Source of the DNA: UBA6623 sp965238125
GTDB lineage: Bacteria; Acidobacteriota; Terriglobia; Bryobacterales; UBA6623
DNA: 64,000 bases
Reading direction: 5' to 3'
Assembly: GCA_965238125.1 (NCBI GenBank)
Contig: OZ250179.1
Span: 6,572,001-6,636,000, forward strand
Position 1 is the stretch's first letter, and each line of letters begins with the position of its first letter. Of this stretch, positions 45,951 through 52,770 are shown piece by piece. The position numbers and the translations under genes were made by a program. The notes below the pieces were generated by a model. That model was not told the origin of the DNA. It made no database searches and saw only the letters and a program-made list of their open reading frames with translations.

Positions 45951-47330
45951 TCAGGCGAATACCTCTTGGTCGACCTCGGAAAAGAACGCTTTATGGAGAC
46001 CCTCCACGGCCGTTTGCAGATCGGCCTCGTCGATCACGAAGCTCACGTTGAGACGCGACGCGCCTTGGGAAATCATGCGAATGTTCACATTCTCAATCGC
46101 GGAGAATATCTTGGCGGCGGTGCCGGGGGTGTATCGCAGATTGTCACCGACGAGGCAGACGATTGCTTGTCCGGAATCGTGAATGACTTCGGCGAATTTC
46201 TCAAGCTCGTTGGTGATTTCCGCGAGGCGATCGATGCGGTCGATGGTCAGCGATACCTCGACTTCTGATGTGCTGACCATATCGACGGCCGTTTCGAAAC
46301 GATTGAAGACCTCGAAGATCTTTGCCAGGAAGCCGTAGGCCATGAGCATGCGCGTCGAGCGGATGTCGACGACGGTGATGTGTTCTTTGTAAGCGATCGA
46401 TTTGACAGCCGCGAAGGACGGCGGGCATTGGCTGACGATTCTCGTTCCCTCGATTTCGGGTTTGCGCGAGTTTAGGACCCGAACCGGGATGTCGTTCTCA
46501 ATCGCCGGGACGACTGTACTGGGATGCAGTACACGCGCGCCGAAATAGGCCAACTCCGATGCTTCGGCGAACGACATGACGCGTAGGCGGCGGGCGTCGG
46601 GGATCATCGAAGGGTCCGCCGTCATGACGCCGTCGACGTCGGTCCAAATCTGGATCTCGTCGGCTTCGAGAGCGGCCCCGACGATGGAGGCGGTGAAGTC
46701 GGAGCCGCCGCGGCCGAGGGTCGAGGTGATACCGGATTCGGTCGAGGCGATGAAGCCGCCCATGACAACGGCGTCGTTTTCTTCGTGCAGGGGAGGAACG
46801 GCGTTTCGCAAGCGGGCGTTGGTCAAATCCAACCGCGGCGATGCTTGGGTGAAGCGGTCGTCGGTGACGATCACTTCACGTGAGTCGAGCCGCGCCGCTC
46901 GCAACCCTTTGCGACGCAGCGCCAGGGTGACGACGAAGCTCGAAAGTCGTTCCCCGAAACTCGTGACCGCGTCGATCGACCGCGGCGTGAGTTCGCCGAG
47001 TGTAGCCAACCCGCCGACCATTTCCCGGAGTTCGTGGAAATGCGTTTCCAAGAATGCCTCAAGCTCCAGTTGCGAGTCGGTTTGGATAGCCGCCGCCGCT
47101 TCTTCGCGATGGTATTTCTCGAGTTCCTCCACCGCCTTCATGGCATCGGCGCGACGGCCCTCGGCGGCGTCATCGGCGATTGCAAGAAGGCGGTCGGTGG
47201 TCTTGCCCATCGCCGACACAACGATCACGAGCGGGACTTGTGCCCGCGAAACGATAATGCCTGCAACGCGGACGAGGGCATCGGCGTCGGCGAGCGAACT
47301 GCCGCCGAATTTCATGACGTTCATGGGCAT
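45951..47330 (-). CDS. lysC: Aspartate kinase
   Basis: LysC phosphorylates aspartate, the first step toward lysine, threonine and methionine. The product (about 459 residues from ATG 47330; ATG 47324 is equally possible) begins VMKFGGSSLADADAL and has SFGERLSSFVVTLALR, TLGRGGSDFTASIVGAALEA and VDGVMTADPSMIPDARRL. Two C-terminal ACT domains follow, with VDIRSTRMLMAYGFLAKIFE and a later NIRMISQGASRLNVSFV. The ACT domains imply allosteric feedback, probably by lysine given the operon. It leads the lysC-dapBAD group. Confidence 0.95.
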   Translation of the reverse strand: MPMNVMKFGGSSLADADALVRVAGIIVSRAQVPLVIVVSAMGKTTDRLLAIADDAAEGRRADAMKAVEELEKYHREEAAAAIQTDSQLELEAFLETHFHELREMVGGLATLGELTPRSIDAVTSFGERLSSFVVTLALRRKGLRAARLDSREVIVTDDRFTQASPRLDLTNARLRNAVPPLHEENDAVVMGGFIASTESGITSTLGRGGSDFTASIVGAALEADEIQIWTDVDGVMTADPSMIPDARRLRVMSFAEASELAYFGARVLHPSTVVPAIENDIPVRVLNSRKPEIEGTRIVSQCPPSFAAVKSIAYKEHITVVDIRSTRMLMAYGFLAKIFEVFNRFETAVDMVSTSEVEVSLTIDRIDRLAEITNELEKFAEVIHDSGQAIVCLVGDNLRYTPGTAAKIFSAIENVNIRMISQGASRLNVSFVIDEADLQTAVEGLHKAFFSEVDQEVFA

Positions 47331-47465
47331 CTGACAAGTTAGTGTAGTTCGCCAATCATAGCGCAACCCATAACGTGACTTTCACCGCCGTCCCGTGTTG
47401 AAGACGGGGCTTGCGCCCAGGGCTGGTATCAAGTCGAGAGGTTTGGTGGGCGGCTTCGGGGAGGT

Positions 47466-47487
47466 GCAGGCCTGGAGACCTGCCCCA
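47466..47487. repeat. GCAGGCCTGGAGACCTGC repeat, left copy
   Basis: A 22-base stretch containing this quasi-palindrome occurs here and again at 50704-50725, outside the IS1-like element. A weaker relative, CGCTGGAGACATGGCCC, lies at about 50660. The IS1-like element landed among these hairpin repeats. Confidence 0.7.
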
Positions 47488-47500
47488 TTGCCCCATTGCG

Positions 47501-47522
47501 GGTAGTGTCTCAGTTTGATTAT
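47501..47522 (+). repeat. Left terminal inverted repeat of the IS1-family element
   Basis: The 22 bases beginning GGTAGTGTCTCAGTTTG are the exact complement of 50596-50617. The outer 5'-GGT matches the IS1-family habit. The preceding 8 bases CCATTGCG are the left target duplication. Confidence 0.93.
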
Positions 47523-47531
47523 TCACCCTGC

Positions 47532-47560
47532 TTGCGATCGCTTGACCCAGTTGCTACACT
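47532..47560 (+). promoter_or_regulatory. Putative promoter of the 78-residue passenger gene
   Basis: TTGCGA (47532-47537), a 17-base spacer and TACACT (47555-47560) precede an ATG by only six bases. The transcript would start at or next to the start codon, so the message would be leaderless. There is no ribosome binding site. Confidence 0.5.
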
Positions 47561-47566
47561 CTCACC

Positions 47567-47803
47567 ATGCCAAAGGGACCGCAGGGCCAATGGAGACCCC
47601 CTGGTGACGTTGCGTGTGCCGTGCATGTAGGACGGATCGCCACTGGAGAGATTGAGGATAGCAAGCTGCCGCCGCAGTCACACGATGGCAAAATGGAGCT
47701 TGAGCGGGCTGAGAAGGGAGCGAAGGCACGGTCCCAATCACTCACCAAGAAACGGCGCTCAGAGATTGCCGCTCGCGCGGCCGCTGCTCGCTGGGATGCT
47801 TGA
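47567..47803 (+). CDS. Small basic protein with C-terminal KAR...RW motif
   Basis: The 78-residue product begins PKGPQGQWRPPGDVACAVHV, has IATGEIEDS, and ends in a basic helical segment KARSQSLTKKRRSEIAARAA followed by RWDA. This motif is common in small proteins carried by mobile elements and may bind nucleic acid. A second protein with the same motif is encoded on the other strand at 48055-48225. It lies inside the IS1-family element, directly after the left end. Function unknown. Confidence 0.6.
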   Translation: MPKGPQGQWRPPGDVACAVHVGRIATGEIEDSKLPPQSHDGKMELERAEKGAKARSQSLTKKRRSEIAARAAAARWDA

Positions 47804-47831
47804 CAAGTTAAGCACTTGTGAGCTAGAGTAA

Positions 47832-48037
47832 AAGTGCGAGTGCGCTGGATCGGGGAGGTCGGCGCTAGGCTGATGGCCTGGGGCTATTAGGCTGTCTCCC
47901 GAGTGACCACCGCGACGATGTCTGGCACTGTGGGGTTTCGGCTCACACGGTCTGGACCGAAGCGGCATACCGCTCCCTGAAATGGCCCCTTCACAGAGCG
48001 GCGTAATGGCACCCTCTTGACTGGCGCACTCGCACTT
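47832..48037. repeat. 14-bp inverted repeat bracketing a 178-base non-coding segment
   Basis: AAGTGCGAGTGCGC (47832-47845) and its exact complement (48024-48037) enclose sequence with no open frame. It lies between the two small KAR...RW genes inside the IS1-family element. It might be a structured RNA, the remains of a nested element or a regulatory site. I cannot decide which. Confidence 0.6.
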
Positions 48038-48054
48038 GCCTTAGATTAGCACAC

Positions 48055-48225
48055 CTACGCTGAACGTGCGTTCCATCGAACCCGCGCACCTAGTTTGGCA
48101 ATCTCTAAGCGGCGCTCAGGCGAGAGCCGCTTGGCGCGAGCCTTACCGCCCTTAAGTCCTCCCAACCTCCCAAGCTCTACCGCCGCCGGATTCTTGACGC
48201 GGGTTGTTGAGGTATTGCGTTTCAT
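48055..48225 (-). CDS. 56-residue basic protein with KAR...RW motif
   Basis: From the ATG at 48225 the frame reads MKRNTSTTRVKNPAAVELGR, then a glycine-lysine-rich turn LGGLKGGKARAKRLSPERR, then LEIAKLGARVRWNARSA. The pattern GG-x-KGGKARA-x-LSPERR-x-EIA is a recurring signature of small proteins in mobile and phage DNA. A GAGAG lies about 8 bases upstream. It is divergent from the transposase gene, so it could bind the shared promoter region and control transposition. That role is inference. Confidence 0.6.
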   Translation of the reverse strand: MKRNTSTTRVKNPAAVELGRLGGLKGGKARAKRLSPERRLEIAKLGARVRWNARSA

Positions 48226-48258
48226 ATATATATTCTCTCATAAAATCTCCCGGTTTGC

Positions 48259-48287
48259 TTGACAGATATGCTTGCTTATGATATAGT
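48259..48287 (+). promoter_or_regulatory. Strong sigma-70-type promoter of the IS1-family transposase
   Basis: TTGACA (48259-48264), a 17-base spacer and TATAGT (48282-48287) make a near-consensus promoter. The ATG of the transposase begins six bases after the -10 box, so the message would be leaderless, as for the gene at 47567. The local AT-richness contrasts with the GC-rich host sequence. Confidence 0.72.
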
Positions 48288-48293
48288 TTAATT

Positions 48294-49199
48294 ATGAATA
48301 GGCTACCAACAGAGAAACGGGCCAAGATCATTCGGCTGTTGGTGGAAGGTACTTCACTCCGTTCCATCAGCCGCGTAGAGGACGTGTCGATCAACACCGT
48401 CTCGAAGCTGCTGATCGAAGCGGGTGAGGCGTGCGTCAACTACCACAACTCCCATGTCCGCGGCGTGCGCTCCAAGCGTGTGCAGGTTGATGAGATATGG
48501 CAGTTCTGCTATGCCAAGGAAAAGAACCTGGGGAGGGCCAAGGCCGCGCCGGAGGGATCGGGCGACACATGGACCTGGACAGCGATTGACGCCGATTCCA
48601 AGCTGATCGTTTCATGGTTGCTGGGAGAGCGCGACAGCCGCTCCGCCTACCACTTCATTGCAGACCTAGCCGAGCGGCTCACTGACCGCATACAACTCAC
48701 ATCCGATGGATTGAAGCTCTACAACTGGGCGGTCGAGGGGGTGTTCGGAGCAGACGTTGACTACGCCCAGCTGATCAAGATTTTCGGCTCCCCAGTCGAG
48801 GGCGAGAAACGCTACAGCCCCGCCACCTGCAAGGGCACCAAGCGATCCGCCGTGATGGGTAATCCCGACCCCGACCACATCTCCACTTCCTATGTCGAGC
48901 GGCACAATCTGACCATGCGGATGTCGATGCGCCGCTTCACCCGCCTCACCAATGCGTTCTCGAAAAAACTCCTCAACCACGCCGCCGCCCTTGCGCTATA
49001 CTTCGTGTACTACAACTTCTGCCGGATTCACAAGACCCTGCGCGTGACCCCCGCCATGGAAGCTGGCCTGGACAATACGCCCCGCGATGCCGAATGGATT
49101 GTGGGACTGGTGGACGCCGCTGCACCCAAGCCCGCGAAGCCCGGCCCAAAGTCAGGCTCCAAGCGGCGCAAATCGACACGGCGCAAATCGACTACTTGA
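48294..49199 (+). CDS. IS1-family transposase
   Basis: The 301-residue product has an N-terminal helix-turn-helix (IIRLLVEGTSLRSISRVEDV) and a DDE catalytic domain with VQVDEIWQFCYAKEKN (first Asp), WTAIDADSKLIVSWLLGE (second Asp) and STSYVERHNLTMRMSMRRFT (Glu), followed by NAFSKKLLNHAAALALYFVY. This is the IS1 pattern. The C-terminus carries a basic Pro/Lys/Arg tail. It is a single uninterrupted frame, so no frameshift is needed, unlike classical IS1. It should act on the 22-bp ends at 47501 and 50617. Confidence 0.9.
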   Translation: MNRLPTEKRAKIIRLLVEGTSLRSISRVEDVSINTVSKLLIEAGEACVNYHNSHVRGVRSKRVQVDEIWQFCYAKEKNLGRAKAAPEGSGDTWTWTAIDADSKLIVSWLLGERDSRSAYHFIADLAERLTDRIQLTSDGLKLYNWAVEGVFGADVDYAQLIKIFGSPVEGEKRYSPATCKGTKRSAVMGNPDPDHISTSYVERHNLTMRMSMRRFTRLTNAFSKKLLNHAAALALYFVYYNFCRIHKTLRVTPAMEAGLDNTPRDAEWIVGLVDAAAPKPAKPGPKSGSKRRKSTRRKSTT

Positions 49200-49288
49200 C
49201 ACCGTTCACTGCGTTGGCTAACCTTGTCCCCGCCAAACGCATCACGCTAGGCACGCCTACAATGGTACGATCAGGAGGTAAAACTGGA

Positions 49289-49762
49289 TTGCCAGAACGT
49301 TTCTACATTGCGGAACAGATCAGAACCGAGGAAAAGTACCTTGATGTCAGCCGGGGCGAAATAGAACGCCAGCTTGAGAGCGCGGGTGTCTTCGAGGGCG
49401 TGTTCGAACACGACACCGAAGATGATGACGGGGAGACAGTCAGCGTCGAACTAAAACTGAATCTGTATACCCGCCCTAAGTATGTAACCTCCTGGTCGGC
49501 ATCACTGAAACTTCATGGCATCAGGATTGACTGCATCGACTACGAAAACAAGTTTACTACGGCGACTGGTGTTCGGGCGTCAGGCTGGCATCGCCACGAA
49601 TGGGACGCCGCCGAAAACAGGGCCGAGAAGAAGAAGATTCCCATCAACGGATTCGACAACGAGCGTTCGAGGATCGACTACTTCGTGATTAGGGTCACAA
49701 CAGAATTTCACATCCGCCTAAATAGGAATGACCATGGAAGCTCAGGTCTGCTCTTCGATTAG
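49289..49762 (+). CDS. Unknown passenger protein upstream of the DUF1828-like gene
   Basis: I do not recognise this protein. The best start is a TTG at 49289, ten bases after a perfect AGGAGG (49273-49278); an ATG at 49262 lacks such a site. The 157-residue product starts LPERFYIAEQIRTEEKYLDV, has an acidic middle (FEHDTEDDDGETVSVELKL) and conserved-looking SASLKLHGIRIDCIDYEN, GWHRHEWD and IRVTTEFHIRLNRNDHGSS. It overlaps the next gene by 29 bases, so the two are coupled. A toxin-antitoxin or defence pair is one possibility, without direct evidence. Confidence 0.65.
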   Translation: MPERFYIAEQIRTEEKYLDVSRGEIERQLESAGVFEGVFEHDTEDDDGETVSVELKLNLYTRPKYVTSWSASLKLHGIRIDCIDYENKFTTATGVRASGWHRHEWDAAENRAEKKKIPINGFDNERSRIDYFVIRVTTEFHIRLNRNDHGSSGLLFD

Positions 49763-50564
49763 GGATTCGCTGCTTAGTTTCTTTGGCACTGAACTGGAGG
49801 TGTCCACTTTCGAGGATCAATGTATCATCACACTGCCGCTCAAGACGTTGGATGATCGCTTTCTGGATGTGTACGTAGAGCCAAGCATTGGCGATTACGT
49901 TGTGGTTCACGACGGTGGCCGGACGGCCTCAGAGTTGCACGCTCAAGGCATCCACCTAACAGACAAGAAGCGAGCCATCCTGCAATTGATGGCGAGTCGC
50001 TACGATGCGGTGTTTGATGGGGAGGACGACAAGTTCAAGATCGGATCGAAAGGCGATGCGGTTCAGCCGGCCATCCTGGCCATTGCACAATGTGCTTCGC
50101 TGGCCATGTACGACGTGTTGGGCCATAGCCCGGTAATTGAGGCCGAGCCTATTCGAGCCAGAGTACGTCGGTCATTGGACAGTTGGCAGACTCAAGTGTT
50201 TCAGATTGAGCACCGCGTCCACATTAGAGGAGCTACAAGCGGCGCCCACCATTTCTTCGACTCAGTAGCCTTTCCAAAGGAAAATGGTCGTAGGACCGTT
50301 GCAGTGAAAGTCCTGACCCCAGGTTATGGCCCTCAAGTCCAAGCGGATCGATATGGTTTTCTCGCGCTCGACATCAAGCAGACGACTCCATACAGTCAGT
50401 GGCCCCGCGTCGCAGTCATCTCAAAGGCTGAGCAGTGGGTTGAGTCAGCCCTTCAGATCGTGCGGACGTTCTCGGATCACACGCTCACGGTAACGACTGG
50501 CGATGATGAACGTGTTGGTGAAGCATTACCTAAACGTATAGAGGAACTGTCTAAAACGGCCTAA
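49734..50564 (+). CDS. DUF1828/DUF1829-like passenger protein
   Basis: The ATG at 49734 (AGGA seven bases upstream) gives 276 residues. The N-terminal part EAQVCSSIRDSLLSFFG, LDVYVEPSIGDYVVVHDGGR and a following TASELHAQGIHLTDKKR resembles DUF1828, and the second half, with THIRGATSGAHHFFDSVAFP-like text, may be DUF1829. Such proteins are found in mobile and phage-rich DNA with unknown role. It overlaps the preceding unknown gene and ends 31 bases before the right terminal repeat, so the pair is cargo of the IS1-family element. Confidence 0.65.
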   Translation: MEAQVCSSIRDSLLSFFGTELEVSTFEDQCIITLPLKTLDDRFLDVYVEPSIGDYVVVHDGGRTASELHAQGIHLTDKKRAILQLMASRYDAVFDGEDDKFKIGSKGDAVQPAILAIAQCASLAMYDVLGHSPVIEAEPIRARVRRSLDSWQTQVFQIEHRVHIRGATSGAHHFFDSVAFPKENGRRTVAVKVLTPGYGPQVQADRYGFLALDIKQTTPYSQWPRVAVISKAEQWVESALQIVRTFSDHTLTVTTGDDERVGEALPKRIEELSKTA

Positions 50565-50595
50565 CCAAGCCCCGCGCGGCGTCGTAGCGACGAGC

Positions 50596-50617
50596 ATAAT
50601 CAAACTGAGACACTACC
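50596..50617 (-). repeat. Right terminal inverted repeat of the IS1-family element
   Basis: These 22 bases ending GAGACACTACC are the exact complement of 47501-47522. They are followed by CCATTGCG (50618-50625), the right copy of the 8-bp target duplication. Confidence 0.93.
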
Positions 50618-50703
50618 CCATTGCGGGGTTGCTTGCTTGGCTGAGGGCTCTGGGTTGGATGGGGCGCTGGAGACATGGCCCAATTGGGAGCGCGGGTTGC
50701 CGG

Positions 50704-50725
50704 GCAGGCCTGGAGACCTGCCCCA
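50704..50725. repeat. GCAGGCCTGGAGACCTGC repeat, right copy
   Basis: Identical over 22 bases to 47466-47487. The quasi-palindrome can fold into a short hairpin. It lies outside the IS1-family element and so pre-dates its insertion. Confidence 0.7.
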
Positions 50726-50837
50726 CCGACCTCCAACATCCGACACATCAACGCGTTAAGAGAAATGGCGCGCCCATCGGCGCTGGTATGCCGGACGCCT
50801 CGCTCGGCGGGCGTTGCCGCCGGATTCTTCGCCGCGG

Positions 50838-51725
50838 CTATTCGGGGTCGGCTTGGCGAAGAAAATCTAAAAACCGTGCGGCGGCGGGCGAAAATTTCTT
50901 GCCGCGGCGGTGGATGATGCCCACCGGGCGGACGAGGCCCTCGGCCTCCACGGCCAAGGTGACGAGCCTGCCTTCAATCGCCTCATTGCGAACGGTTCGC
51001 TCGGGCAGAATGCTGATGCCCGAACCGATCGTGAGCGCTTCCTTGATCATCTGGATGTTGTCGAATTCGAGCACGACTTTGCGGTGGACGCCGTGGTCGC
51101 GAAAGAATCGGTCGAGAACCTTACGGATCGACAAATCGGGGTCGAAACTAACGAATTCCTCCCCTTCGAGATCGGCCGGCTTGAGAGACCGCTTGCGTGC
51201 CAGCCGGTGGGCGGGATGGCAGACGAGCACCATGCGCTCCGAGCGCCAGGGGATCGATTTCAGGTCCTTGCCGGGGTTGGGGTAGCTGACCAAACCCAGA
51301 TCGGCTCTGTCTTCCTCGACGGCTTGGTAGACCTTGTCGGGGCGCATGTAGTCGAGATGGATGTTGGCCTGGGCGTGTTGCTCCTCGAAACGTTCCTTCA
51401 TGCGGGCCATTTGGTAGAGGCCGGTCGAATAGATGGAGGCGACGCGCACGGTTCCGGCCAGTTCCGTGCGAAGGGCTTCGAGTTGGGATTCCATCTCTCG
51501 ATAGCGGCGGATGATATCGCGGGCGGCGGCGGCGTAGAGCTTACCGGCGGCGGTGAGCTTCAGAGGGCGCTTGGTGCGGTCGAGCAGTTCGACGCGCAGT
51601 TTCTTTTCGAGTTGACGGACGAGCTGGCTGGCAGCCGACTGGCTGATGCCGTTCATCTGGGCGGCGCGGCTGACACTACTGGTTTGTGCAATGTCACGAA
51701 TGACTTTGAAATGGGAAATACCCAT
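50838..51725 (-). CDS. LysR-family transcriptional regulator
   Basis: The 295-residue product has the N-terminal winged helix-turn-helix (VSRAAQMNGISQSAASQLVR followed by QLEKKLRVELLDRTKRPLKL) and a C-terminal periplasmic-binding-like effector domain (VRVASIYSTGLYQMARMKER, ADLGLVSYPNPGKDLKSIPW, GSGISILPERTV). It resembles CysB/CbbR-type regulators in layout. No divergent target gene is adjacent: the next genes on either side are a mobile element and a 74-residue protein. The regulon is unknown. Confidence 0.9.
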   Translation of the reverse strand: MGISHFKVIRDIAQTSSVSRAAQMNGISQSAASQLVRQLEKKLRVELLDRTKRPLKLTAAGKLYAAAARDIIRRYREMESQLEALRTELAGTVRVASIYSTGLYQMARMKERFEEQHAQANIHLDYMRPDKVYQAVEEDRADLGLVSYPNPGKDLKSIPWRSERMVLVCHPAHRLARKRSLKPADLEGEEFVSFDPDLSIRKVLDRFFRDHGVHRKVVLEFDNIQMIKEALTIGSGISILPERTVRNEAIEGRLVTLAVEAEGLVRPVGIIHRRGKKFSPAAARFLDFLRQADPE

Positions 51726-51979
51726 ATTTATAAGCTTAGCTTATTGTCCAAGCGCCGGAAGTGCAGCGTGGCTAATTATTGGCCGACTAGCTCGGTGAGA
51801 CCCAGGGGAATCGGGAATTGGCGAATCGGCGGGGGTGGGCTTTTTCGCCGCGCGGGCATAGCCCGCATTTCTCGTCGTCTGACGGGCAAAGCACACGATA
51901 GGCCCGCCATTACTTCGTTGCGCTTGCTCGCCCTTAGAGCCTCGGCGGTTCAGGGCGCCGGCAGGGGAGAGAGCAGGTG

Positions 51980-52204
51980 CTACGCTGCTCCGGGCGGGCG
52001 CAGGTCGGTGACGAGATTCGAATCGAGCAGGAATCGTCGTACGGGTTCGGCTTCCTCGCCTTCGAGGCTGATGGTGAGGGCAACGTCGTGGTGGGGGCCG
52101 AGCAGCCGAATGTCGACGCGGTCGAGATCGTCGTAGAGACGAACGTAAGAGATCGCCGCCAGATTGATGATGCGGTTACGAATGCGGACAAACTGGGTAT
52201 TCAT
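51980..52204 (-). CDS. Small hypothetical protein (74 residues)
   Basis: The product begins NTQFVRIRNRIINLAAISYV, then RLYDDLDRVDIRLLGPHHDV and ends in a short acidic helix. The first part resembles small beta-rich proteins with an INLxxISYV pattern. An AAAGG lies about 7 bases before the ATG. It is isolated and no function can be assigned. Confidence 0.55.
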   Translation of the reverse strand: MNTQFVRIRNRIINLAAISYVRLYDDLDRVDIRLLGPHHDVALTISLEGEEAEPVRRFLLDSNLVTDLRPPGAA

Positions 52205-52770
52205 CGAAGGGCCTTTCGGGGTGAGTTTTCGCCGCGGCGGCGATGGTTCACTAGAGCGAATATTCTACTACGTCGAGTCAAGCGGCGGGTGTTGGGGTAG
52301 TGTCCGAGGACACCGCGGGTGTTGGATGGAGGCCGTCATCACCAACGACCGACACCTGTGAGGCTCTCTCGACGGGCTTGGCGGCGAGGGACCGCGAGTT
52401 GCTCCAGCTGAGCGATGAGGCCGTTGAGCACGAAGGATGATGGCGGGCGGGCCCGTCGCTTGCGCTCTGGGCTCGGCATCCGCCTTGCGAATTGTGTACC
52501 GCGGCGTGGAATCGAAGTGCTCCGTTTTTCATCACACTCCCTCGGCGCGGGGGAAGGTCCCGAACTACACCTCTTCGCCCGTATTGCCGATCAAGATAAG
52601 AGGGCTTTGCCGACTGGCGGGACTGCTGCCCGCCTGGGGGAAGGTTCGCTGCCGGAAGAAGGGAGATCGGCCCGATCGCCAAGCAGAACATTCGTCGTCG
52701 GCCGCTGTTTCGCCGCCACCAACGGCTCGGGCGCGGGGGCGCGGCCGGGTCGGGCGGGGGCGCCTCCCCG
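52205..52770. other. Intergenic region, no gene recognised
   Basis: This 566-base stretch before the glycosyltransferase genes has overlapping open frames on both strands but none with a recognisable domain or ribosome binding site. A small palindrome GTGTCCGAGGACAC lies near 52300. I see no RNA gene or repeat family member. Confidence 0.5.

Larger units (their letters stand above)
47501..50617 (+). mobile_element. IS1-family element with passenger genes (3117 bp)
   Basis: Perfect 22-bp terminal inverted repeats starting GGTAGTGTCTCAG lie at 47501-47522 and 50596-50617. Each is flanked by the same 8 bases, CCATTGCG, at 47493-47500 and 50618-50625, the target duplication. The element encodes an IS1-type DDE transposase plus at least four other possible genes: two small proteins with a KAR...RW motif, an unknown protein and a DUF1828-like protein. 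IS1 elements are normally below 1.8 kb, so this is an enlarged, cargo-bearing form. Intact ends and transposase suggest recent movement. Confidence 0.9.

Noticed and set aside
48152..48439. 95-residue minus-strand frame spanning the transposase promoter
   Set aside because: It overlaps the transposase start antisense. The 56-residue frame from 48225 has a recognisable motif and is preferred.
47466..50725. The 22-base GCAGGCCTGG... repeats as the ends of the mobile element
   Set aside because: They lie outside the perfect 22-bp inverted ends and 8-bp target duplication and are direct, not inverted, copies. They are host repeats.
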